From positions 1,984,001 to 2,048,000 of the forward strand of contig NZ_CP121112.1 in the NCBI RefSeq assembly GCF_029625295.1: DNA of 64,000 nucleotides, in the 5' to 3' direction. The notes beneath the pieces are model-generated. The model was not told the DNA's origin and did not search any database. It saw only the letters and a program-made list of their open reading frames with translations. Positions 17,918-27,446 of this stretch are shown piece after piece. A program made the position numbers and the translations under genes. Position 1 is the first letter of the stretch. Every line of letters begins with the position of its first letter. The DNA is from Flavobacterium gyeonganense (GTDB lineage Bacteria; Bacteroidota; Bacteroidia; Flavobacteriales; Flavobacteriaceae).

Positions 17918-18403
17918 CTATTTCTGATCTTTTTGTTCTATTCTAAAACCTACATCTGTAATACCTTCTAATTCCTGAACTCCCGGGATTTTTCCTGATT
18001 GTCTTACGGCTTGTTTGATGTGCACCTTGTATTTGCCCCTAAACTTAACATTTTCTCTTAAATACAGTTTGCTTTCTTTAATATCCGAAAAACCATTTCC
18101 TAAAAGCGTTCCGTCAGGATTTGCCATTTGATATTCTAATGTATCAACTTTCGTAAATCCGTTTGGCATTTCGATAGCTACAATTAAAAACAAATTACTG
18201 AAAGGATAATTGTTGTTGTCACGCACATTTACAAATAAATCGTATCGTTTTGTGGAGTCTAAAACCGGCAGATCGAAGGTTACAATGCTGTCTTTGTGCC
18301 AGGCACTTCCAACGGATTTGTACTCATCAAATACTCTTTTTTTATCACATGAAAAAAGAAGTATAGCTGCCAAAAAAAGAATTCCGCTATTTTTTATTCT
18401 CAT
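17918..18403 (-). CDS. gldH: Gliding motility lipoprotein GldH
   Basis: The 161-residue protein has a lipobox (ILLFSC) and the GldH layout: RVFDEYKSVGSAWHKDS near the N-terminus, YDLFVNVRDNNNYPFSNLFL, and a C-terminal GKYKVHIKQAVRQ segment. GldH is needed for gliding and type IX secretion in Flavobacterium johnsoniae. It overlaps the 3' end of ricT by 17 bp and precedes the PBP gene. This gene is a strong marker that the host is a gliding Bacteroidota. Confidence 0.92.
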   Translation of the reverse strand: MRIKNSGILFLAAILLFSCDKKRVFDEYKSVGSAWHKDSIVTFDLPVLDSTKRYDLFVNVRDNNNYPFSNLFLIVAIEMPNGFTKVDTLEYQMANPDGTLLGNGFSDIKESKLYLRENVKFRGKYKVHIKQAVRQSGKIPGVQELEGITDVGFRIEQKDQK

Positions 18404-19771
18404 TTTTAGTAATAATTATGGGTTTTCTTGGTTCAGCTGGTTTATTCTCATTTGAATTTGGCTTATTCGCATTGTTTTTATTCGAATTATGCTTTTTCTT
18501 ATGATTTTGCTTATTTGGGTTATTTGGTTTAATCAAATTGTTACCATTGTTCGCATTATTATTTCCGGCAGGTTTCGCGTTATTGGTATTTTTTTCCTGA
18601 AGTGGTGGTTTCTGTGGAGCACCAACAGTAGCCGCTTCAGCATTTGGTTTACGTTTGCGGTTTGGTTTTTTCTTCTTTTTAGGCTGGTCAAAACGGGTTA
18701 AACTTTCCTGACCCATTGCATTATTAAAGTCTTTTTCAGGTTCTAAAGTTACTTCTATAGCGAAATCTTCCAAAGAAGAAACTTTGTTTTTTTGTTTGTT
18801 TTCGGCAATAATTTCCTTTACCTGATCTATTTTCAAAACATGCCAGTTTGCAAAATTATTAGTATAAGCAAACCACATTAATCCTTTAAAAATATCCTGT
18901 TTCTGACAAACTGCATCACCTTTTTCCGTAATAAGTTTAGTATCATAATCCGGAAAATCTTTTAATGCGTCCATGTAAGTATCTAACTCATAGTTTAAAC
19001 AGCATTTTAGTTTCCCGCATTGTCCTGCTAATTTTTGCGGATTCAATGATAACTGCTGGTAACGAGCCGCCGATGTATTGACACTTCTGAAATCTGTTAA
19101 CCAGGTCGAACAGCAAAGTTCTCTTCCGCAAGAACCGATTCCGCCTAAACGGGCTGCTTCCTGACGAAAACCCACCTGTTTCATCTCAACTCTCGTACTA
19201 AATTCTTTAGCAAAATCTTTTATCAGCATTCTAAAATCGACACGGTCATTTGCTGTATAATAAAATGTTGCTTTTGACCCATCGCCCTGGAATTCAATAT
19301 CCGAAATTTTCATTTCTAATTTATGCTGAATTGCCAGTTCACGTGCACGAACTTTCATTGGTTCTTCACGATCACGTGCCACAGACCAGATATCGATATC
19401 TTTCTGAGATGCTTTTCTGTAAATTTTAGGTACTTCGTTACTATCCGGATTTACTCCCTTTTTCTTCATTTGAATTTTAACCAATTCTCCTGTCAAGGTA
19501 ACAATTCCGATATCATGTCCTGGCGATGCAACAGTTGCTACAATATCACCAATACTTAAAGTTAATTTTTCTGTATTTCTAAAAATTCCTTGCGTCCGTT
19601 TTTAAAACGAACCTCAACACAATCGAAAATTGCTTCTCCATTAGACGGACTCATGTTTGAAAGCCAGTCAAAAACCGTTAATTTATTGCAGCTGTCGGTG
19701 CCGCAAGTCCCATTATTTTTACAACCTTTTGGTGCGCCGCCATCTGAGGTTGAACAACTTGTACATGCCAT
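18387..19771 (-). pseudogene. ricT: PSP1-domain protein RicT, broken by a 1-base frameshift near its N-terminus
   Basis: The N-terminal 60 or so residues start at 19771 (MACTSCSTSDGG) and run to VRFKNGRKEF; the rest is in another frame (RNTEKLTLSIGDIVATVASPG onwards). A missing base in the A5 run at 19581-19585 separates them; restoring it gives EFFRNTEKL and one continuous protein. The PSP1 body carries the Fe-S-related cysteines (GSCGRELCCSTWL, KLKCCLNYE). The N-terminus adds a separate Cys cluster (CTSC, GCKNNGTCGTDSC). The last ~100 residues are a K/N/P-rich low-complexity tail. RicT works in RNA processing complexes in Bacillus; its role here is unproven. Confidence 0.8.
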
Positions 19772-20130
19772 AATTATATATGTAGTGTTGCAAAAGTGCA
19801 ACTTAAGTTCATAAACGTTTGATCGGTAAAGATAGTATTTTTTTTAGTTTGCATTTTATGGATTAAAACTAAAGGGTTGTTAAATAAATATCACTCTTTA
19901 TTTTTCTCCCTTATTTCATAATTCAGCTATCAAGTCTCTTTAGGTTTATGATATTTTTGTTTAAAAATTGTATTCTGCATGTTTTATGGGTTAAAATGTA
20001 ATTTTTAATTTTTATCCTGAAATATATTTGTGAGTTTTATGTTTTATCTTACAGCATCGTTTGTGAAGTCCATAATTACAAACAAAATATGAGTTGAAAC
20101 TAAACTTTAATTTTTTTAAAATATATTCAA
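19772..20130. other. 359-bp divergent intergenic region
   Basis: This AT-rich gap lies between the ricT start and the first ankyrin gene and must hold both promoters. I see no clear -7/-33 pair, RNA gene, or strong hairpin in it. Confidence 0.5.
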
Positions 20131-21313
20131 ATGCAAACACAAAACCAGATTGAAAATTTCCTTTTTCAGGGAAAATTTGACGAGGCCAGAGAATCTTTAA
20201 ATAACGGAGAAAAATTTAATGAACAATATCTTAAAAACAATTTTTCTCAAATCTCAGCCAAAATAATTGAAGCCAAAGAAATTGATTTTATAGAAAAATT
20301 AATAAAAGCCGGCATTATCGAAACTGATATTTACGAGCTGGACAGTTTTGACAAATCGATTTTTGCTCCTTTGAGCCTTTATTTGAAAGATGACGAAGAA
20401 TCGATTTCTTTTTTCAAAGAAATAATGTCAAAAATGGATAATCTGAATGACGAAATAAGCGATCAGACTTTGCTGGGATATTTCCTTGAAAAAGGTATTT
20501 CTCCAAAAATAGTCAAAATCCTGATTGATGATTTCGGTGCAAATACACAATATAAAAACAATGCCGGCGAAAATTTAATCTTCAAAACAATAAATACTTA
20601 TGGTTTAGATACCGAGAAAGTAAAAGAATACATCAAATCGCTTCTTGAAAGTGGAGTTGACATTAACGAAAAAAACATTGTTGGCGCTACTCCGCTTATA
20701 TCAGCGGTTAAAAGAAATAAAAAAAGAATTGATTCTATTCTTACTTGAAAATGGTGCGGATGCAAACGAAACAGACAATCAGGATAACACTGCTTTTTAT
20801 TACGCTGTTGCGGAGCAGTTTTCTTATGACATGTACGATGCTTTAGCGTCATTTTCTTCACCTGATTTTAATATTGTGAACAAAGACGGCCGGACATTAT
20901 TGACTAATTTTATCATTTCTGTTTCTGGTTCGGAAAGTGATATCAGGTTTTTAGAGAGATTGTTGTCTGATGGCGCTGATGTAAACTTTTGTGCACAATA
21001 TTACGGGCAGCCCAAATCGGGAATTGATTTTATTGTCGAAAAGAAATCAGACATTCTGAAATCAGTTTTAGAAAATGTTTCTTTGGATGTGAATGAACAA
21101 GACAATCAGGGCAATACCATTTTACATAAAGTCTGCGCTTACAACATCAACTATGATGCAGAAATGGCAAAAGAAACCTACCGAAAAGTAAAATTACTAT
21201 TAGAACAGGGAGCCGATATTTCGATTACTAATGATAAAGATGAAACTGCCTTAATGCTTGCTTCAGGAGATAATCTGAAAATTAAAACGGTAGAACTTTT
21301 GATGAAACAATAA
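20131..21313 (+). pseudogene. Ankyrin-repeat protein, broken by a 1-base frameshift
   Basis: The first frame (20131-~20725) encodes ~200 residues with ankyrin-like units such as LLESGVDINEKNIVGATPLISAVKRNK; the second frame continues as ELILFLLENGADANETDNQDNTAFYYAV and on to 21313 with further repeats (LLSDGADVNF, LLEQGADISITNDKDETALMLA). An A7 run at 20719-20725 has one base too many; six As would give RNKKELILFLL and a ~393-residue protein. There is no signal peptide. Partner unknown. Confidence 0.75.
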
Positions 21314-21330
21314 ACTTAAAATTCTCATAC

Positions 21331-22674
21331 ATGTCAATGTCATTTATAATTGCCTGCGAAAACGGGAACAGAAAAATAGCCGAATTGCTTCTTCAGAATA
21401 AAGAAGTAGATGTAAAATATACGGACGAAAAAGGAAGAACCGCAATTCATTATGCCGCTCACAGAGGGTATCTGGATATTGTAAAAATCCTGACCGAAGA
21501 CGGGGCCGATATTAATTACGAAGACCATCAGGGAGAAACACCTTTGTATTTTGCCTGTCTTCAAAAACAGAAACAAACCGCTTTATATCTTTTAGAAAAT
21601 GGTGCAGAAATTACCAAAAACGACAAATACGGAAACAGCCTTTTGCATTTAGTCGTTCAGACAGCTCAAATTGAAATTGCAACAAAGTTGCTTGAAGCCG
21701 GAATTGACGTTAATTTACTGAACAACAACGGAGAAACTCCATTATTATTGGCCTCTGCAAAATTAAACCGTGAAATTATCCAATTGCTTTTAGATAAAGG
21801 AGCTGATATTAATGTAACAGATAAACAAGGAAATACGCCTTTGTTATACGCTTGTTATACCAAATCAATTCCGATGGTGACCTTGCTTTTGGATAATGGT
21901 GCAGCAATAAATCACATGAATCATTCGGGAGAAAATGCGCTTTTAATTGCTTGTTATGAAACGAACCGAATGTTGGCGAAAGTATTAGTCGAAAGAGGCG
22001 CAGATGTTTTCACTTCAAACAATAATGGCTATTCACCTATTTGGTACGCCTGCGCGAATAACCAAAAGGAGATTGTTTCCTTGTTTTTAGAAAACGGAGT
22101 TGATGTTAATTACAGCAAACCTGTCGCTCAGGACACTTCTTCTATGAACGACTACCTTGATTGGATTGTTAGTGCGACTACTATTTCGAATGACTCTGGC
22201 TTTACACTTAACAGTTCTTATACATATGGCGGAGAAAGTTTGTTGCATGTTGCCACCAAAAAAGGTAATTTAAGTATGGTAAAATTATTGGTTGAAGCCG
22301 GGGCAAACATCAACATTCAGGACGAATCCGGAAATACGCCTTTGCATTACAGCGCAGCCAACGGAAAAAAAGATGTGGTAAAATATTTATTGGAAAACAA
22401 AGCCGATGCTTCAATTGTAAACGTAAAAGAACAAAAAGCGATTGATTATTCAAACGTGAAAGGTTTTAATGAAATCACAGAACTAATTCTGAAATATGCA
22501 CCTTCGGGAACGGTTGTAACACCAATTCAGAAAGAAGAACCGCAAAAAACAGATTCAGGAAATGCTATGGAAGCAAAGAAAAAAGCATTACTGGATTTAA
22601 AAGAACTTTTAGATGCCGGAATTCTGACTTCGGAAGAATTTGAAAGCGAGAAAAGCAAAATATTAAAAGGATAA
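21331..22674 (+). CDS. Ankyrin-repeat protein with C-terminal SHOCT-like motif
   Basis: The 447-residue protein is built of about ten ankyrin repeats (units such as GRTAIHYAAHRGYLDIVKIL and GNTPLHYSAANGKKDVVKYL), interrupted near residues 263-300 by an insert without repeats. The last ~35 residues (ALLDLKELLDAGILTSEEFESEKSKIL) are a textbook SHOCT motif, a short oligomerisation or membrane-association helix pair. There is no signal peptide. It starts 17 bp after the preceding ankyrin gene. The pair probably scaffolds something, with the two downstream lipoproteins as candidate partners. Confidence 0.8.
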   Translation: MSMSFIIACENGNRKIAELLLQNKEVDVKYTDEKGRTAIHYAAHRGYLDIVKILTEDGADINYEDHQGETPLYFACLQKQKQTALYLLENGAEITKNDKYGNSLLHLVVQTAQIEIATKLLEAGIDVNLLNNNGETPLLLASAKLNREIIQLLLDKGADINVTDKQGNTPLLYACYTKSIPMVTLLLDNGAAINHMNHSGENALLIACYETNRMLAKVLVERGADVFTSNNNGYSPIWYACANNQKEIVSLFLENGVDVNYSKPVAQDTSSMNDYLDWIVSATTISNDSGFTLNSSYTYGGESLLHVATKKGNLSMVKLLVEAGANINIQDESGNTPLHYSAANGKKDVVKYLLENKADASIVNVKEQKAIDYSNVKGFNEITELILKYAPSGTVVTPIQKEEPQKTDSGNAMEAKKKALLDLKELLDAGILTSEEFESEKSKILKG

Positions 22675-22693
22675 ATAATAAACAGAATTAAAA

Positions 22694-23236
22694 ATGAAAA
22701 AAATCTTAAATACTGCTATCTTATTTCTAGTAGTAATCGCGGGAAGTCTAATTTGTACTTCCTGCAGCAATTTATCACCCGAGAAAACTTTTGATATTGC
22801 AGTTTTAAATTCGAATTTGTTATCCCGATTTGGCGGCAAAGAAATCAGCAATAAGCTGGAATCTGAGCCTCAGGTTTATGATGAAAACCAAAAAAAGATG
22901 ATTCCTTCTTCTTATCAGGATGCTTTTAAATACGATATCTCAAATTTAGAAATTCAATTGAAAAAAATTAATGAAATAACAGAAGACGATGATAATAAAG
23001 ATCTTCTTCAGGCTTCAAAAGATTTATTTTCTTATGTAATTGCTAAACAAAAAGAAGGTTATTTACCAATTGCTAAAATGAAGGATGAAAAGCGTTCACC
23101 AGAACAAATTCAAAAAGCAATAGCTGATTTTGATGCTGCAACTCAAACTGAAGCTGATTCTAAATTTGCTAAACTAATGGCTGTAGGAAAAGCCTATGCC
23201 GAAAAGCATCATATTGATGCAAAATTTGGCATTTAA
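22694..23236 (+). CDS. Lipoprotein of unknown function
   Basis: The 180-residue product has a signal peptide ending in ICTSC (lipobox Cys ~24) and a mostly helical mature part with heptad-like stretches (YDISNLEIQLKKINEITEDDDNKDLLQASKDLF). I do not recognise it. It starts 19 bp after the SHOCT-ankyrin gene, so it is probably in the same transcript. Confidence 0.65.
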   Translation: MKKILNTAILFLVVIAGSLICTSCSNLSPEKTFDIAVLNSNLLSRFGGKEISNKLESEPQVYDENQKKMIPSSYQDAFKYDISNLEIQLKKINEITEDDDNKDLLQASKDLFSYVIAKQKEGYLPIAKMKDEKRSPEQIQKAIADFDAATQTEADSKFAKLMAVGKAYAEKHHIDAKFGI

Positions 23237-23284
23237 TAATAAGCGGAAGATTTAATCTCATCATAAAAACAAAAATTCCCTGAC

Positions 23285-24040
23285 ATGAGTAAGAAATATT
23301 TCTTAGCTATTATAACAATACTCCTGCTTAATCTATTAAATAGCTGTAATAAAGATTCTAAAACGAATAAAAAATCACCGGAAGCAGAAGTTGTCGATTT
23401 AAAAGAGATTCCCGAAGTCGAAGAACCTGCTATCGAAGTCAAAAAGAATCTTGCCGATTTTATACCTAAAAACCATGTGCCTTTTGACACAATTTACGGC
23501 GATCTGAATAAAGACGGATTAGAAGATTGTGTATTAATTATAAAAGGTACAGATAAAAGTAAAATTATTACACATGAATATCGGGGTAAATTAGATCGAA
23601 ATCGCAGAGGAATTATGGTACTTCTAAATAAAAAAGGCGGCTACGAATTAGCGGTTAAAAATTATAATTGTTTTTCTTCAGAAAACGAAGATGGCGGTGT
23701 TTATTATGCCCCTGAACTCGACTTTCAAATCGATAAGAACAAACTATTTATTAACTACAGTCACGGCAGATATGGATATTGGTCTTATACATTTAGGCTT
23801 CAAAATAATGATTTAGAGTTGATTGGTTACGATGGAAGCAGTAACCGTGGACCAATTGTTCTCACTGAGATCAGTATCAATTTCCTGACACGCAAAAAAA
23901 TCGTAAACCAAAACATCAATGAAAACACTTATGATGACGATGAAATTTTTGAGAAAAAAGAAACTAAAATCAGTAGAACAAAACTGATTAAGTTGTCTGA
24001 AATTGAAGATTTTGATGAACTTGATTTTTCCAGCGAATAA
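23285..24040 (+). CDS. Lipoprotein with a VCBS/EF-hand-like calcium motif
   Basis: The 251-residue product has a lipobox (LLNSC), a charged linker, then DTIYGDLNKDGLEDCVLIIKG. The DxNxDGxxD pattern is the calcium loop seen in VCBS/FG-GAP-type repeats and in many Bacteroidetes lipoproteins. The C-terminal half is beta-rich then charged. Function unknown. It closes the ankyrin-lipoprotein run and is followed by a hairpin. Confidence 0.65.
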   Translation: MSKKYFLAIITILLLNLLNSCNKDSKTNKKSPEAEVVDLKEIPEVEEPAIEVKKNLADFIPKNHVPFDTIYGDLNKDGLEDCVLIIKGTDKSKIITHEYRGKLDRNRRGIMVLLNKKGGYELAVKNYNCFSSENEDGGVYYAPELDFQIDKNKLFINYSHGRYGYWSYTFRLQNNDLELIGYDGSSNRGPIVLTEISINFLTRKKIVNQNINENTYDDDEIFEKKETKISRTKLIKLSEIEDFDELDFSSE

Positions 24041-24046
24041 AAATAA

Positions 24047-24084
24047 AAACCCTATTCTGTAGCCATACAAAATAGGGTTTGCTT
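24047..24084. terminator. Bidirectional hairpin terminator
   Basis: Bases 24047-24056 (aaaccctatt) pair perfectly with 24071-24080, between the convergent lipoprotein and ferredoxin genes, with T-rich sequence after it. Confidence 0.7.
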
Positions 24085-24097
24085 TTAAAGTATAGTA

Positions 24098-24328
24098 TTA
24101 CGTTTCCTTAACGGTAATAATTTTAACCGGACAAGCTTTTGCGGCCAGTTCACAGCTTTCTGCAATTCCATGATTTGGTGATTTTAAAGTAAAAAAGCCT
24201 TTCGAATTCTGCGAATGAAGTAAAACAGATTTTCCGTCTTTTTTTGACATTTGAAAATGAACCGGATCCATTTCCACACAATAATTACAGCCGATGCATT
24301 TGTCTCTTTGTAAAGTGATGATTACCAT
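24098..24328 (-). CDS. Small [4Fe-4S] ferredoxin
   Basis: The 76-residue protein has CIGCNYCVE near the N-terminus and a distal CELAAKACPV, giving four ligands for one cubane cluster. Its start codon overlaps the stop codon of the U32 gene by one base, so translation is coupled. This makes it a likely electron donor or cluster partner for TrhP. That link is inference from the overlap. Confidence 0.85.
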   Translation of the reverse strand: MVIITLQRDKCIGCNYCVEMDPVHFQMSKKDGKSVLLHSQNSKGFFTLKSPNHGIAESCELAAKACPVKIITVKET

Positions 24329-25569
24329 TACGCCTCAACAATTTTATAGAGTTTGTCCGACATTCTGATTCTAAATGGCAATTTAAAAGTACAATCGTCA
24401 CCTTTTGTTGCTTTTTCTGCGGTAAAATCATTCACAAACATTTCGTCGATAATCATTTCCTCAGCTCCGGTACTTGGTCCGGTTACCAGTATTTTATCAC
24501 CTAATTTTATATCGTAAGCTTCTATTTTAAATTGCCCAACTTTGGCTTTTGGAAAATAATGTGTTCCTTTTCCAACGTAAATTTTCTTCTGAGTTGCTGC
24601 TGAACCCGAAATACTGCTCCATTCTCCCAATTCCTGACCCAGATAATAACCTGACCAGAAGCCACGATTGTAAACCGTATTTAAAGCTTCCATCCAAACT
24701 GTTGTTTTCTCTTTCGAGAAAGTACCTTCGTAATAGGAATCGATAGCTTTGCGATAGGTTTTAATAACTGTTGCCACGTATTCGGGTGCTCTTCCTCGTC
24801 CTTCGATTTTCAAAACCCGAATTCCGGAATCAATTACCTGATCCAGAAAATCCAATGTACACAAATCTTTTGGCGACATCATGTATTCATTATCCAATTC
24901 TATTTCAAAACCAGTTTCCTGATCGATAACGGTATACTTTTTTCGGCAGTTTTGCTTGCAGGCACCACGATTCGCAGAGGAATTATGCGAATGCAGGCTC
25001 AAATAACATTTTCCCGAAACCGCCATACATAAAGCACCGTGACCAAAGATTTCGATTTCTACCAAATTTCCGTTAGGTCCTTTGATCTGTTCTTTTTCAA
25101 TTTGTTCTGTGATTTTCTTTACCTGACGCAAACTCAATTCACGGCTTAAAACCATCGTATCGGCAAATAAACTATAGAATTTAATGGTTTCGATATTAGT
25201 TATATTCAATTGGGTTGAAATATGAACTTCCATTCAAATCGATCTTGCCATAGTAATTACAGCCTGATCTGATGCAATTACTGCCGTAATATTCGCATCT
25301 TTGGCTTTATTCAATAATGTTTTCACGACCGATAAATCATGATCATAAATAATAGTGTTTAAAGTCAGATAACTTCGAACGTTTTTGGCCTCACAACGAT
25401 TAGCGATTTCTTTTAAATCTTCAATTGTAAAATTAACCGTCGATCTTGCACGCATGTTGAGTTGCTCAACACCAAAATATACAGAATCACAGCCATTATC
25501 TAAAGCAGCCTGAAGCGACTCAAAATTTCCTGCAGGAGCCATGAGTTCGATTTTGTTGTTAATTGTCAT
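24328..25569 (-). pseudogene. trhP: U32-family protein TrhP (tRNA ho5U34 synthesis), interrupted by an in-frame TGA
   Basis: The gene encodes a peptidase-U32 family protein: ELMAPAGNFESLQAALDNG at the N-terminus, the Cys cluster region (SGKCYLS, RGACKQNCRKKY, SPKDLC) that would bind a [4Fe-4S] cluster, and a U32 C-terminal barrel. In E. coli TrhP makes 5-hydroxyuridine at the tRNA wobble position. A TGA at 25234-25236 interrupts the sequence after MARSI; the frame does not change and GGA (Gly) is expected there. The remaining ~412 codons are intact. It could be a point mutation or a base error. Ferredoxin is coupled downstream. Confidence 0.8.
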
Positions 25570-25704
25570 TTTTGATTTTATTATTCAAATGATATGTTTT
25601 CTGAAGCTAGTCGTCTAACAAATGACAAAAATAATGTGGGTATAGATTAGATTCCTATGATTTATATCATAGTCTATATTTAAAATTTATTTGTAGTAAC
25701 TAAA

Positions 25705-25732
25705 ATAGCCCACAGTTGAAACTGTGGGCTAT
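25705..25732. repeat. Perfect 12-bp stem-loop, REP-like
   Basis: Bases 25705-25716 (atagcccacagt) pair exactly with 25721-25732 around a tgaa tetraloop, in the 289-bp gap between trhP and trhO. It has no U-tract suited to either gene, so a REP-like element is more likely than a terminator. Confidence 0.6.
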
Positions 25733-25858
25733 GTTATAAAATATTGTGGTATTTTTTATCATTACAGATAGTCGAATTTCCAAACCCGTAAGATTATAGG
25801 CATACATCCATAATTTGGGAAAAGAATGAGACATTGTAAATTAGGGTTTTAAAAACCG

Positions 25859-27218
25859 CTAATTTACAATTTTATACAATTTATCCGATAATCTGATTCT
25901 GAATGGAACTTCAAAAGTAACTTTATCTCCCATTTTAGCAAATTGAGCCTCTGCTCCATTTACAATTAATTTTTCTAATACCAATTCCTGTTCACCGGTT
26001 GTTGGTCCTGAAATTAAAATTTTGTCGCCTGCATTCAGTTCGTTATTTTCAACTGTAAATTGTCCTACCTGCGCTTTGACGTAATAATGCTCTGCTTTTC
26101 CAAGCAATACTTTTTTGATTTTTACCTTTTGGCGAATATCTGCGCTTTTTTGTGCAGTTGCTAAAGCAGTTTCTGGCAAGTCTCCAGAATGCTTGAATTT
26201 CAAATTTTCTGATTTTCCTTTTCTGAAAACTTTATTTCCTACCTGTTTTCCGGCCCTTAATCTTACCTGATCCACCAAAGGCATATTTACAACTTCAAGA
26301 CACTCCGCAGAACAGCAGTTTTGCATAGCGGCTTTACATTTATCACACTGAATAAACAATAAATGGCAGCCATCGTTTTCACAATTGGTATGATTATCAC
26401 AAGGTTTTCCGCATTGATGGCATTGCGAAATGATATCGTCTGTAATTCTTTCGCCTAAGCGATTATCAAACACAAAGTTTTTCCCGATGAATTTGCTTTC
26501 CAGCCCTTCTTCCTTTAGCTGTTTCGCATAGTTGATGATTCCGCCTTCTAATTGATAAACGTTTTTAAATCCCTGATGTTTGAAGTACGCACTGGCTTTT
26601 TCGCAGCGAATTCCCCCGGTACAATACATGACCAGATTTTTTATCTTCTTTATGGTCTTTAAGCTGTTCGTTGATAATTGGCAAACTCTCCCTAAAAGTT
26701 TCAACATCCGGAGTTATAGCACCTTTAAAATGTCCCACTTCACTTTCGTAATGATTTCTAAAATCGACTACAATTGTATTTGGATCATCAAGAATTTCGT
26801 TGAATTCCTTAGCTTTCAGATGAACACCTATGTTAGTTACATCAAAAGTATCGTCATTTAGACCGTCAGCAACAATTTTATCACGCACTTTGATTGTGAG
26901 TTTCAAAAACGAATGATCATCGTGTTCGACAGCTTCGTTCAGACGTATGCCTTTCATGAAATCGTAAACTTCCAAAGTCGCTCTAAAAGCTTCCAAATTT
27001 TCTTCCGGAATATTCATTTGAGCATTTATTCCTTCGGTGGCAACATAAATTCGGCCTAAAGCATCGAGCTTATTCCAGGCTACAAATAAATCGTCGCGAA
27101 ATTTTTTAGGATCTTGAATTTTGGCATACGCATAGAAAGACAACGTTAGTCGTTGTTTACCGGCATCATCGATCATGATGGCCCTTTCTTCTGCGCTTAA
27201 GGTGTTATACAGTTGCAT
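25859..27218 (-). pseudogene. trhO: Rhodanese-type TrhO (tRNA ho5U34 synthesis) with extra U32-like C-terminal domain, frameshifted
   Basis: The N-terminal frame (27218 to ~26640) has the TrhO acylphosphatase-like start and the rhodanese core (VVDFRNHYESEVGHFKGAI). The other frame resumes at [24 protein letters not shown], which holds the catalytic Cys loop CTGGIRC, then a Cys-rich zinc-like segment ([23 protein letters not shown]). The T6 run at 26637-26642 has one base too many. Repaired length is ~452 residues, about 100 more than E. coli YceA. The extra C-terminal ~85 residues align without gaps to the TrhP C-terminus (44 identities by eye). Confidence 0.8.
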
Positions 27219-27354
27219 GCTATAAACAGTTTAAGTTGAGAATATTTTTTGAAGCCGCAAAGTTAGGAAAAAAGGTTCTAAGTGGCAAAGCTTCTGAGTT
27301 TCTAAGATTTTAAAATTGCTGAAAAACTTAAAGTTCTTAGCATTTTGATTTTTT

Positions 27355-27446
27355 TAGCCCGGATGGAAACGGCATCCTTTTGTGCGGTCCCGATAGCTAT
27401 CGGGAGGCACAAAAGATATAGTGGACAGCCGGAATAGCTCCTAATA
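27355..27446 (+). ncRNA. Flavobacterial interspersed structured element (Flavo-1-like), copy 1
   Basis: The element runs from tagcccggatggaaac to aatagctcctaat. It has a nested hairpin: outer arms 27377-27385 and 27407-27415 (cttttgtgc/gcacaaaag) enclosing an 18-bp palindrome at 27388-27405. I recall this layout as a very common intergenic repeat in Flavobacterium and think it corresponds to the Flavo-1 RNA motif. A related copy lies at 36690-36815. Whether it is transcribed is unknown. Confidence 0.5.

Noticed and set aside
25234..25236. UGA recoding (selenocysteine or read-through) in trhP
   Set aside because: The expected residue is Gly and not Cys/Sec, and no SECIS-like hairpin follows. 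A point change or base error is more likely.
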